Origin: Candidatus Hydrogenedentota bacterium
GTDB taxonomy: Bacteria; Hydrogenedentota; Hydrogenedentia; Hydrogenedentales; GCA-2746185
Length of the DNA stretch: 9,375 bases
Direction of reading: 5' to 3'
Assembly: GCA_030123645.1 (NCBI GenBank)
Contig: JASJYE010000070.1
Location: 1 to 9,375 of the forward strand
Shown: positions 1 through 6,577 of the stretch, piece by piece
How the letters are laid out: each line of letters begins with the position of its first letter
How positions within the stretch are numbered: position 1 is the stretch's first letter
Made by a program: the position numbers and the translations under genes
Notes under the pieces: generated by a model
Database searches by the model: none
What the model saw: the letters and a program-made list of their open reading frames with translations, nothing else
What the model was told of the DNA's origin: nothing

Positions 1-49
1 GACCGAAGCTGGGTCTCCCACCTTCTCCACCCCTAATCTGCAAACGAGC

Positions 50-81
50 GGCGCGCACCCGAGGGGCATCGGATACGCGCC
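50..81 (-). terminator. GC-rich hairpin after the PII gene, candidate terminator
   Basis: A 32-nt hairpin is built from GGCGCG (50-55) pairing with CGCGCC (76-81), a small symmetric internal loop, CCGA (59-62) pairing with TCGG (69-72), and a six-base loop. It begins about 30 nt past the PII stop codon on the minus strand. There is no T-tract directly after it, only a short GTTTG further on, so it may be a transcript-end stabiliser or a weak terminator rather than a classical intrinsic terminator. Nothing else is recognised in bases 1-110. Confidence 0.4.
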
Positions 82-110
82 ACTCTTGGAGGGAGGGGCT
101 AAAGTTGGAC

Positions 111-452
111 TTAGCCGACCGCCGCCATACCCAGCTCGCCCGTCCGAATTCGTATGCATTCAGCCAGGTCGAGCACGAAAATTTTGCCGTCACCGATATC
201 GCCTGTTTTCGCGCCCAAGATGATCGCGTCGATGGTCGCTTCAAGGTACTCCTCGTTGACGGCTATCTCCAGACGCACTTTCTTCAGTAAGTTCACTTCG
301 ATGTCGGCGCCGCGGTAGGATTCATGGAAACCGCCCTGCGCCCCGCACCCCAGCGCGTTCGTGACCGACATCTTCGTCACATCCGCCTCAAACAAGGCCT
401 GCTTCACCGCGTTCAGACGCTCTGGTTGGATATATGCAATGATTAGTTTCAT
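111..452 (-). CDS. glnK: PII nitrogen-regulatory protein (GlnB/GlnK family)
   Basis: PII proteins are trimeric sensors of ATP/ADP and 2-oxoglutarate; GlnK types plug the AmtB channel when nitrogen is plentiful. The 113-residue length matches the family. The B-loop TGDIGDGK (83-90), the C-loop RIRTGE (101-106), Lys58 and Gln39 of the 2-oxoglutarate site, and Tyr46-Arg47-Gly48 of the T-loop are all present. Arg47 is the residue that enters the AmtB pore in the E. coli complex. Oddities: position 51, the uridylylated Tyr in enterics, is Ile, and positions 38 and 40 (Arg and Lys in E. coli GlnB) are Ala and Gly. The ATG has a good AGGAAG ribosome site about 8 nt upstream. It follows amtB by 66 bp on the same strand, the reverse of the E. 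coli glnK-amtB order, and is presumably co-transcribed with it. Whether to name it glnB or glnK is a convention; the linkage to amtB favours glnK. Confidence 0.95.
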   Translation of the reverse strand: MKLIIAYIQPERLNAVKQALFEADVTKMSVTNALGCGAQGGFHESYRGADIEVNLLKKVRLEIAVNEEYLEATIDAIILGAKTGDIGDGKIFVLDLAECIRIRTGELGMAAVG

Positions 453-518
453 CTTATGTTCTTCCTAATGTTGTCCTAATTCGGTTTCGTGCGATTCTTA
501 AAACGCTGCGTCACCAAC

Positions 519-1865
519 CTACTGCGACGTAAAGATCTGGAAGCCGCTGTATGCCTCCATCCCATGCTCGCCGATGTCCAGTCCGCCGATTTCTTCCTTC
601 TCGCTGACGCGGAGTCCCAAGGGGCTAAATTTGAGGGCCGTGAAGAATAGGAGCGCCACAGGGAAGGCAAGCGAGCCGTAAGCGAAGATGCCGATTAACT
701 GCGTGAGGATGCTGAAGTCCGCGCCGCCGAAGATCCCTACCGCCAAGGTGCCCCAGATCCCGCACACAAGATGCACCGATACGGCCCCCACCGGGTCGTC
801 GAGCTGGAAACGGTCCAAGGCCAGCACCGAGAAGACGACGATAACGCCGGCGATTGCGCCGATGGCCACAGCCGATGCAACTGAGACCACATCCGCCGAA
901 GCGGTGATCCCCACCAAGCCGGCGAGCGAACCGTTCAACACCATCGACAAGTCGGGCTTCTTCTGGACAATCCAAGTCGTCGTCATCGCACCCATGACAC
1001 CAGCCGCGGCGGCCATTGCCGTTGTGACGAAGACGAGCGAAAGCATATCGGGATCGGCGCTCAGCACTGAGCCGCCGTTAAACCCGAACCAGCCCAACCA
1101 CAACAGAAACACGCCTATCGTCGCCAGGGGCATGCTATGGCCCGCGATGGCCTTGGTCTTGCCGCCGACGTACTTCCCGATGCGCGGGCCGAGGACGATG
1201 ATCCCCGCGAGAGCGCCCCAGCCACCGACCGAATGCACCAGCGTCGACCCGGCGAAATCCTTAAAGCCCAAGGCATCGAGCCAACCGGCGCCCCAGGTCC
1301 ACGAACCTACAAAGGGGTATACGAAGGCCACGAATAGGGTCGAAAAAATCAAAAACGGCAGCAGCTTGATGCGTTCCGCGACTGCGCCGGAGACTATCGT
1401 CGCGGCCGTTGCGGCGAACATCGCCTGGAAAATGAAATCGGTCCAGTATGTATACGCGCCGTCCGCGTACGCGGCCGTCTGACCCTCAGCGCCGGGATCG
1501 ACCCATACACCGGCAAAACCCAGAAATCCCCCGCCGAAAAGATCAAGCGAAAATTCACCGGGATACATCAGGTTAAATCCTACAACCGCGTAGGTCAGGA
1601 GACCGATCGAAATGATCCCCGTGTTCTTAAACAAGATGTTCACCGTGTTCTTCGCACGGGTCAGGCCTGTTTCCAAACAGGCAAAACCCAGGTGCATGAT
1701 AAACACCAAAAACGTAGCGACAAGCATCCACGTATTGTTCACTGTGAACATTGCATCCGCCGCCGTTACACCCGCATCTTCCTCCTGTGCAAGCGCCGGC
1801 GGCGCGAAGCACGTTAAGGCGCAAAGCACCAGCGCAACACTTAATATCGAGTACCACTTTTTCAT
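519..1865 (-). CDS. amtB: Ammonium transporter AmtB (Amt/MEP/Rh family) with signal peptide
   Basis: This is an inner-membrane ammonium channel/transporter, a trimer in characterised homologues. The 448-residue protein starts with a cleavable-looking signal peptide (charged MKKW, hydrophobic core, ALA before Gln27), as in E. coli AmtB, followed by many hydrophobic segments. Family landmarks are the segment ending GAVAERIK (160-167), the STLVHSVGGW stretch with the first pore histidine (His211), DDPVGAVSVH with the second pore histidine (His365), and the cytoplasmic tail GLDIGEHGMEAY (428-439), which in this family takes part in PII control. The ATG is preceded by AAAGGAGAGGGCA, a strong ribosome site. 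It is transcribed toward the PII gene 66 bp downstream and has its own sigma-54 promoter at 2031-2046. Large antisense frames inside it are shadows of this gene. Confidence 0.97.
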   Translation of the reverse strand: MKKWYSILSVALVLCALTCFAPPALAQEEDAGVTAADAMFTVNNTWMLVATFLVFIMHLGFACLETGLTRAKNTVNILFKNTGIISIGLLTYAVVGFNLMYPGEFSLDLFGGGFLGFAGVWVDPGAEGQTAAYADGAYTYWTDFIFQAMFAATAATIVSGAVAERIKLLPFLIFSTLFVAFVYPFVGSWTWGAGWLDALGFKDFAGSTLVHSVGGWGALAGIIVLGPRIGKYVGGKTKAIAGHSMPLATIGVFLLWLGWFGFNGGSVLSADPDMLSLVFVTTAMAAAAGVMGAMTTTWIVQKKPDLSMVLNGSLAGLVGITASADVVSVASAVAIGAIAGVIVVFSVLALDRFQLDDPVGAVSVHLVCGIWGTLAVGIFGGADFSILTQLIGIFAYGSLAFPVALLFFTALKFSPLGLRVSEKEEIGGLDIGEHGMEAYSGFQIFTSQ

Positions 1866-2020
1866 TGCCCTCTCCTTTGTCCTTTGTTTTCTTCCGGTAG
1901 CAAGTTCTCCTTTGCGACCGGGACCAAGATTCGATGTGCACGGGCCACAGGCTGCCTCGCGCGATAAGCAGCCCCAACAGTGCCCCTACCGACTCGCCGC
2001 CTGAGCCCTCCCAGGCGGAC
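1866..2020 (-). promoter_or_regulatory. amtB 5' leader with two stem-loops
   Basis: If the sigma-54 promoter at 2031-2046 is used, the transcript should start near 2020. Its first bases would then fold into a perfect 7-bp stem, CCGCCTG (2018-2012) with CAGGCGG (2003-1997) read on the minus strand, with an 8-nt loop. A second 6-bp stem, GGCTGC with GCAGCC, lies at 1950-1973 with a 12-nt loop. Neither is followed by a T-tract, so they look like leader structures rather than terminators. I see no match to a known riboswitch and no convincing leader gene. Confidence 0.4.
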
Positions 2021-2030
2021 GCCCTCTATA

Positions 2031-2046
2031 TGCAACCCGCATGCCA
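2031..2046 (-). promoter_or_regulatory. Sigma-54 (RpoN) promoter of amtB-glnK
   Basis: Read on the minus strand, the sequence is TGGCAT, five bases, then TTGCA. The consensus is TGGCAC-N5-TTGCA/T, so every position matches except the last base of the -24 block, and the GG/GC spacing is exact. It points at amtB 165 bp away. The gene immediately upstream encodes a sigma-54 activator, and paired dyads lie at activator-binding distance upstream. Confidence 0.85.
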
Positions 2047-2135
2047 GCTTGAATTCGTCCCTATGTGTCATCGCTAAGGTTTTGCATTACAGTAGTTTAT
2101 GGAACAGAATGGAGCAGAAAGGGCGCTATTCATTA

Positions 2136-2153
2136 ACCTACATATCGGTAGGT
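2136..2153. promoter_or_regulatory. Dyad ACCTAC-N6-GTAGGT, candidate enhancer (UAS) site 1
   Basis: A perfect 6+6 bp inverted repeat with a six-base centre lies about 125 bp upstream of the predicted amtB start point, a usual distance for a sigma-54 activator binding site. Its core CTAC-N6-GTAG recurs in the next site. It is neither the NifA consensus (TGT-N10-ACA) nor an evident NtrC site. That the neighbouring activator binds it is inference. Confidence 0.55.
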
Positions 2154-2166
2154 CAGAGAAAGAATA

Positions 2167-2180
2167 CTACGTTATTGTAG
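2167..2180. promoter_or_regulatory. Dyad CTAC-N6-GTAG, candidate enhancer (UAS) site 2
   Basis: This second inverted repeat has the same CTAC/GTAG arms and the same six-base spacer as site 1. Its right arm extends to GTAGG, as in site 1. The two centres are 29 bp apart, close to three helical turns, which would suit two activator dimers on neighbouring faces. A lone GTAG half site at 2092-2095 may be a degenerate third copy. Confidence 0.5.
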
Positions 2181-2216
2181 GAAATTGACTGGTGGTGAAA
2201 CTGGGAACTCAGGCCT

Positions 2217-3779
2217 CTAGATGACGCGCGAGGCCTTGTATTCCTTCGGATTAATACCGTGCCTGTTGACGCGCAGCCCCATCACGCGCTCCGTAATCCC
2301 GAGCGCCTGCGCCGCCTTTGTCTTGTTCCCCCGATAGGTCTTGAGCGCTTCAATGATCATCTCCCGCTCGACCTGATCCAAGGTCTCGTCGAGCGCGCCC
2401 TTCATCACGGTGTTGCTGGCTTCCGCAGTCTGGAGGGTTGGGGGCAGATGGTGTCCGTGCAGGACGTCGTCCTGGCTTAACAAGACCGCCCGCTCTATGC
2501 AGTTCTCGAGTTCGCGGACGTTACCGGGCCAATGGTAGCTCGTCATCATGTCGATGGCCGGTGTCGAGATACGCTTGATGCGCTTGCTGCTCACCTTGCT
2601 GTATTTCTCGACAAAAAAGTTTGCAAGTTCCAGAATGTCCGTGCGGCGCTCACGGAGCGATGGCAGATGGATGGGGAACACGCAGAGCCTGTAATACAGG
2701 TCCTTTCGAAACAGTTTTTTTTCTATCTGCTCTTCAAGATTGCTATTGGTCGCTGCAATGACGCGCACGTTGACCGAAATGGTGTCTGTCCCGCCGACGC
2801 GCTCAAACTCCCGCTCCTGCAAGACGCGCAGCATGCGAATCTGTGTGTGCGGCGAAAGATCCCCAATTTCATCGAGAAAAATGGTCCCCCCGTTCGCCAA
2901 CTCAAAGCGCCCCTTCCGCTGTGCGGTCGCACCGGTAAAGGCCCCTTTCTCGTGTCCAAACAGCTCGCTCTCGATAAGCGTCTCCGGCAGCGCGCCGCAG
3001 TTCACACGTACGAAGGGCCTCGAAGAGCGCAGACTGTTGTAATGGATCGCGTGTGCGACCAGCTCCTTTCCTACCCCGCTTTCGCCTCGGATCAAGACAG
3101 TCGTTTCGCTCGGCGCCACCTGGGCGATCATGTCGAACACGGCCTGCATCGCGCCCGAACGCCCGATGATATTCGCCGGCCGAAAGCGGTCTTTAAGCTG
3201 CTCTTGCAGCCGGGTGTTCTCCTCCAGCAGCCGCTTCTGATCCTCCGCGGCCTCCTGACGAAGACGAACCGCCTGCGCGATCATCGAGGCGATGATCGAC
3301 AGCAGCCGCACATCTTCGTCTAAGGTGGTCTTGTCGTCGAAAAGCCGGTCGACGCTCAGCGCGCCGATCACTTCGTTACCGACTTTGATCGGAACACATA
3401 TGAAGGATATCTCTGTCTTCTTGAGATCGTCGCGCGCTTTGGTCCGATTGAGAAAGAGCGGTTCCTCGGAAACCTTCGGAACGGCCATCGGCCTTCCGGT
3501 CCGGACAACCCGGCCTGTCACGCCCTCGCCAAGGTTATAGCGCCCACGTCCCCGCTGGCTGCTCGAGAGCCCGTGGGCCGCCTCGATGACAAGCTCGCCT
3601 GTGTCGCGTGTCACCAAGGTCAGCGTGCCCCTTAGCATGCCCGTGTGCTTGGCGATAGTTTTCAACACCGGATGCACGACATCGCGCAGATCCATGGAGC
3701 GATCCAGGATCTGGCCGATGTCGAAGAGCAGGGCGAGTTCAGAGAGCTCTGATTTCACCTTCGCATTGATACGCGCCAT
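2217..3779 (-). CDS. Sigma-54-dependent activator, GAF-AAA+-Fis HTH (NifA-like)
   Basis: This is an enhancer-binding protein that uses ATP hydrolysis to open sigma-54 promoters. The 520 residues divide into a GAF sensor domain (about 14-172), a charged coiled-coil linker (173-200), an AAA+ domain (about 204-435) and a Fis-type helix-turn-helix (about 466-510). The AAA+ domain has Walker A GESGVGKE (232-239), the sigma-54-contacting GAFTGA loop (279-284), Walker B GTIFLDEI (298-305), sensor I VIAATN (340-345) and sensor II WPGNVREL (417-424). There is no response-regulator receiver domain, so it is NifA-like rather than NtrC-like. The cysteine-rich interdomain linker of oxygen-sensitive NifA is absent. 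It lies just upstream of the sigma-54 promoter of amtB on the same strand, so control of amtB-glnK is the likely job. The GAF ligand or partner is unknown; PII contact is possible. The ATG has only a weak ribosome site, with GAGG about 12 nt away. Confidence 0.95.
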   Translation of the reverse strand: MARINAKVKSELSELALLFDIGQILDRSMDLRDVVHPVLKTIAKHTGMLRGTLTLVTRDTGELVIEAAHGLSSSQRGRGRYNLGEGVTGRVVRTGRPMAVPKVSEEPLFLNRTKARDDLKKTEISFICVPIKVGNEVIGALSVDRLFDDKTTLDEDVRLLSIIASMIAQAVRLRQEAAEDQKRLLEENTRLQEQLKDRFRPANIIGRSGAMQAVFDMIAQVAPSETTVLIRGESGVGKELVAHAIHYNSLRSSRPFVRVNCGALPETLIESELFGHEKGAFTGATAQRKGRFELANGGTIFLDEIGDLSPHTQIRMLRVLQEREFERVGGTDTISVNVRVIAATNSNLEEQIEKKLFRKDLYYRLCVFPIHLPSLRERRTDILELANFFVEKYSKVSSKRIKRISTPAIDMMTSYHWPGNVRELENCIERAVLLSQDDVLHGHHLPPTLQTAEASNTVMKGALDETLDQVEREMIIEALKTYRGNKTKAAQALGITERVMGLRVNRHGINPKEYKASRVI

Positions 3780-3839
3780 AAATGCTATGGACCTCGAAAG
3801 TGCTACATTTTTGTACTTATTGAAGATAAGAAGAACTAA

Positions 3840-3868
3840 AGTGTACGAAAATGACTCCTGGATTTCAA
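3840..3868 (-). promoter_or_regulatory. Sigma-70-type promoter of the activator gene
   Basis: On the minus strand there is TTGAAA (3868-3863), a 17-bp spacer, and TACACT (3845-3840). The predicted start is near 3833, giving a leader of roughly 54 nt before the ATG at 3779. No sigma-54 motif is seen here, so the activator appears to be made independently of its own regulon. Confidence 0.55.
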
Positions 3869-3882
3869 GTCGCTCTCAGCCC

Positions 3883-3935
3883 CCCATCCGCTTTATCGTC
3901 ATTGGATGGGCGGTCGACAAGTCCCTCCGGGACTT
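3883..3935. repeat. Two adjacent 7-bp inverted repeats between the hydrolase and activator genes
   Basis: CCCATCC (3883-3889) pairs with GGATGGG (3904-3910) across 14 nt, and AAGTCCC (3919-3925) pairs with GGGACTT (3929-3935) across 3 nt. They begin about 40 nt past the hydrolase stop on the minus strand. The second is a compact GC-rich hairpin where an operon terminator would be expected, but neither strand has a clean T-tract after it. Their role could be termination, transcript-end protection, or protein binding upstream of the activator promoter. Confidence 0.45.
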
Positions 3936-3973
3936 CTTCTGTGTCGTCTAAGAAATCCGGTCAGCTATCCGGC

Positions 3974-4822
3974 TTAAAGATGCGCTTTAATCCAATCCAC
4001 GGCGTCGTTCATGAATTTCTCGCTGCCGAGGTCGTTGAAAACCTCGTGGTAGGCGTCCTGATAAAGCTTGATCGACTTGTCCTTCGAGCCCGCCCGCTCG
4101 TAGAGCAATTCGCTCGCCGCATAGGGCACAAGACGGTCCTTCGCGCCGTGGAGCGCGATAAGTGGCAGCGTAATCTCCCCCAGATGAAGTCCCACGAAAT
4201 CGATGGCCTTCATGAACGCCTGGCCCGTCATCGCGCCCATTTTGCCGTGATACACGAGAGGATCGTTGTTGTAGCGATCGACAAGCTCCGGGACTCGCGA
4301 AAGGCCGGAGGTGTCCAACTCGTGGACGGGAAAGTTGGGCAGGATCCTCGCCAGTAGCGCAGCTACGATGCGCAATGCCGGCGAGATGTCCGCGGCCTTG
4401 ATGGCTGCGCTGCTAAACAGCAGTCCCCGAAGATCGGGCGCGTGTTTGATGCTAAAGAGGGCCATGACCAAGCCGCCCATGCTGTGGCCGAACACAAAGA
4501 TCGGCACCTCCCCCGCGCGGCCGCGTACTTCTTTCACAAACTCATCAAGATCGTCAGCGAGCAAGTCAATCGAGGCTACGGACCCCATCTTGCCCGGGCT
4601 CTCCCCATGCCCGCGTTGATCGTAGGCGTATACGGAGAAGCCTTCGAGATTGAAGCGGCCCGCGACGTGGCCGTAACGCGCGGAATGCTCGCCGTACCCG
4701 TGCACAATTACCACACAGGCCTTCGGGGAAGCGACGCTCCAATGGCGCTCTAAGAGCTCCGTGCCGCCACGGGTCGTGAAGAGAGCCGTCCCCTCTGCGC
4801 CTGCCGTCACCGCCTCGCTCAA
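3974..4822 (-). CDS. Alpha/beta hydrolase, monoacylglycerol lipase-like
   Basis: This is a serine hydrolase of the lysophospholipase/monoacylglycerol lipase type, cleaving an ester of an acylglycerol or related lipid; the true substrate is unknown. The 282-residue length fits the family. Visible motifs are HGYGEHSARY (41-50, the oxyanion-side signature of this family), DQRGHGES (68-75), the nucleophile elbow GHSMGG with Ser114, HGAKDRLVP with the catalytic Asp229, and YHE with the catalytic His259. There is no signal peptide, so a cytoplasmic location is likely. The chosen start is TTG at 4822, with GGAGG closely upstream; a GTG four codons in is a possible alternative. It lies 28 bp after the gene at 4851-5690 and ends the four-gene minus-strand row. 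Confidence 0.9.
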   Translation of the reverse strand: MSEAVTAGAEGTALFTTRGGTELLERHWSVASPKACVVIVHGYGEHSARYGHVAGRFNLEGFSVYAYDQRGHGESPGKMGSVASIDLLADDLDEFVKEVRGRAGEVPIFVFGHSMGGLVMALFSIKHAPDLRGLLFSSAAIKAADISPALRIVAALLARILPNFPVHELDTSGLSRVPELVDRYNNDPLVYHGKMGAMTGQAFMKAIDFVGLHLGEITLPLIALHGAKDRLVPYAASELLYERAGSKDKSIKLYQDAYHEVFNDLGSEKFMNDAVDWIKAHL

Positions 4823-4850
4823 GGTCCCTCCGCCTCTACGCGCCCCACGA

Positions 4851-5690
4851 TCAATTGAGGGCCATGACGGTTATGCGAAACTCGACCATCTGACCCGTCT
4901 CCCGTATTGAGATCTTGATCGAAGAACCGTCAATCGTACGCTGGGACTGCCCTGATTGTTGCGCCTCCTGGAACATGGCTTGGAGCTCGGAGGCAGCGGC
5001 GGGCGCCGATTGCATGACGATCATCTGCATCCTCTGTGAAGCCGCCACTGTTGCTTGTGCCGCCGGGACGCTTACGCTTAACTCGATGCCCTGAAGCAAG
5101 TTCGGCGGGCCAATCAACTCCATGCGCCCCCCGGTCGGCATCTGCGCCACGACAGACGGCATGCCACCGCGGCCCGGCCCCTTCTGAAACTGCATACCCA
5201 TGCCGGCCATCATCGACTCCACTTGCGTCCGCGGCACGCCAAGCCCCGCACGTGTCGTCCCACCGCCACCTGCACGCCCGCCAACTTCGTAGAGCCCGAA
5301 GTTGGCGGAAGGCGATTGCGCCTGAACTCGGAAGATGGAGTCATCTGCCGGCTTGCTAAGCTTGCCCGCGTCGCGCAACTCTTTCGCCTCGCGATATTCC
5401 TTCTTGAGTTCGTCGCGGTAGTAAGGGTCTTCATTGATAGAGACCGTCGACTCGTCCACCCTCTCGGCACGAACGCTGATCGTGCGTCCTTCCCACGGAA
5501 TTTGGATGTAATAATTGGAGGTGGATTTCAGAACCAGGACGTCACGATAGCGAGCGCCCTCGATGATAATCTCATCCGCTGCGGGGGGCACGCAGACGCT
5601 GATTAACGCGAGGCACACTGCCAAATGCGCGAAGGGGCGATTGCCGCCTCTCCCAATGAACGAAGTGTCCGATGTTCTGGCCAAGCTCAT
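4851..5690 (-). CDS. Secreted protein of unknown function, paralogous N-terminal region to the TlpA-like neighbour
   Basis: I do not recognise a named family. The 279-residue form starts at ATG 5690, which overlaps the stop of the upstream gene as ATGA. This suggests translational coupling and explains why no ribosome site is seen. The open frame extends 19 codons further upstream inside the neighbour, but ATGA is the better start. Residues about 18-38 form a basic-then-hydrophobic signal peptide, so it is probably exported. Residues about 45-122 match the same stretch of the TlpA-like protein: DVL..KS, EGR..SV, VDES.V.I.ED, RDEL and a later IFRV. A glycine-rich linker (137-152) and a methionine-rich region (160-190) follow. 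The last 75 residues are an alternating hydrophobic/polar, beta-like region with no motif I can name. Confidence 0.75.
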   Translation of the reverse strand: MSLARTSDTSFIGRGGNRPFAHLAVCLALISVCVPPAADEIIIEGARYRDVLVLKSTSNYYIQIPWEGRTISVRAERVDESTVSINEDPYYRDELKKEYREAKELRDAGKLSKPADDSIFRVQAQSPSANFGLYEVGGRAGGGGTTRAGLGVPRTQVESMMAGMGMQFQKGPGRGGMPSVVAQMPTGGRMELIGPPNLLQGIELSVSVPAAQATVAASQRMQMIVMQSAPAAASELQAMFQEAQQSGQSQRTIDGSSIKISIRETGQMVEFRITVMALN

Positions 5691-6499
5691 TGAGTAAGAA
5701 GATTCAGCATCGATTCGAACTGCGGTTCCATCGGATGACCGTGCCATGCGATTTTCCCGTCGCCGCCGATGATATAGGCGTGCGGGATCGTACCCACGCC
5801 GAAGAGCGACGCATATGCGCGGCTCGTCTGCGCTTGGTGATCCGCCGCCACAGTGTAATTCATCCGATCGCCCATTTGCTCTACATAGGGTAGGGCCACG
5901 TCAGAGGGCTCCGCCGTTACACCCACGAAGGCAACGCCCTTCGGGGCGTACTTCGCCTGCAGTTCGCTCAAATGCGGTATCGACCTCCGGCATGGCCCGC
6001 ACCACGTCGCCCAGAATTCCACCACCCGGATCGTCGCGTCAGCGGGAGCGAGCGGGCCCCTCTTCAATATCTTTGCCAGCTTCAGATCGGGCGCGTTCGG
6101 AGCTGCCGCGGCCGAAGCCTGGTAAGGCTCCTCCGTGCCAAGGCCTCGGGCTTCTTCGACCCTAAAGATACCGTCAGCCTGCTCTTCCAGCGCGGGGTCT
6201 TTAGTGGCTGTCGCCACTTCGGCGGAGGCCGTGTAGCGCTGCTGGAGCTCATCGCGAAGATCCTGATCCTCGCTAATGATCACCTGCGATTCGTCCACTT
6301 TGTCGCGCGATACGCTAAGGCGTCTGCCCTCGTCGGGCAAAAGAATGTCGTAGGACGCCGCGCTCTTCACGATGAGGACATCCTCGTAGGTGATCTCCCC
6401 CACCGTTATGCTGTCCGCCCTAAGGTCCCCGGTGCCACACAGCAGCCACGCTGCGGCCACGATCCATATGCCGGTACGCTCATATCGAAACTGCTTCAT
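5687..6499 (-). CDS. Secreted thioredoxin/TlpA-like disulfide oxidoreductase with unknown N-terminal domain
   Basis: This is probably a periplasmic or envelope thiol-disulfide protein; its substrate is unknown. The chosen ATG at 6499 has AGAAGGA about 9 nt upstream and opens directly on a signal peptide (basic MKQFRYER, hydrophobic 10-22, cleavage near Ala28). The longer frame from 6565 has no ribosome site. Residues 34-115 are the domain shared with the next gene (VDES.V.I.ED, RDEL, IFRV). The thioredoxin fold covers about 138-270, with FWATWCGPC (162-170; redox pair Cys167/Cys170) and the cis-proline loop GTIPHAY (236-242). The CGPC site is the thioredoxin type, typical of TlpA/ResA-like reductants. 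It follows the SH3-like gene by 78 bp and overlaps the next gene by 4 bp. Confidence 0.88.
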   Translation of the reverse strand: MKQFRYERTGIWIVAAAWLLCGTGDLRADSITVGEITYEDVLIVKSAASYDILLPDEGRRLSVSRDKVDESQVIISEDQDLRDELQQRYTASAEVATATKDPALEEQADGIFRVEEARGLGTEEPYQASAAAAPNAPDLKLAKILKRGPLAPADATIRVVEFWATWCGPCRRSIPHLSELQAKYAPKGVAFVGVTAEPSDVALPYVEQMGDRMNYTVAADHQAQTSRAYASLFGVGTIPHAYIIGGDGKIAWHGHPMEPQFESMLNLLTQ

Positions 6500-6577
6500 C
6501 GCTTGCTGTCCTTCTCGATTTCGCGCCTGGGCCGACCGCGTCGCGCCCAGTCGCTGCCCTCCCATAGGGCCATGCCC

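Noticed and set aside
97..116. GGCTAA/TTAGCC hairpin at the PII stop codon as a terminator
   Set aside because: The stem includes the stop codon, is AT-rich and lacks a T-tract; the hairpin at 50-81 is the better candidate.
688..1482. 264-codon plus-strand open frame
   Set aside because: It is antisense to amtB, which is unmistakable, and has the low-complexity Pro/Thr/Ala composition of a shadow frame.
2532..3323. 263-codon plus-strand open frame
   Set aside because: It is antisense to the conserved AAA+ part of the activator gene and shows no recognisable motif.
2217..3779. Calling the activator nifA
   Set aside because: The domain order fits NifA, but there are no nif genes nearby, no NifA-type enhancer site is seen, and this architecture occurs in many non-nif activators.
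5691..5747. 19-codon N-terminal extension of the secreted protein at 4851-5690
   Set aside because: It would overlap the thioredoxin gene by 61 bp and displace the signal peptide; the ATGA overlap at 5687-5690 is a typical coupled start.
6500..6565. 22-codon N-terminal extension of the TlpA-like protein
   Set aside because: The upstream ATG has no ribosome site and would bury the signal peptide; ATG 6499 has a good site and begins the signal peptide directly.
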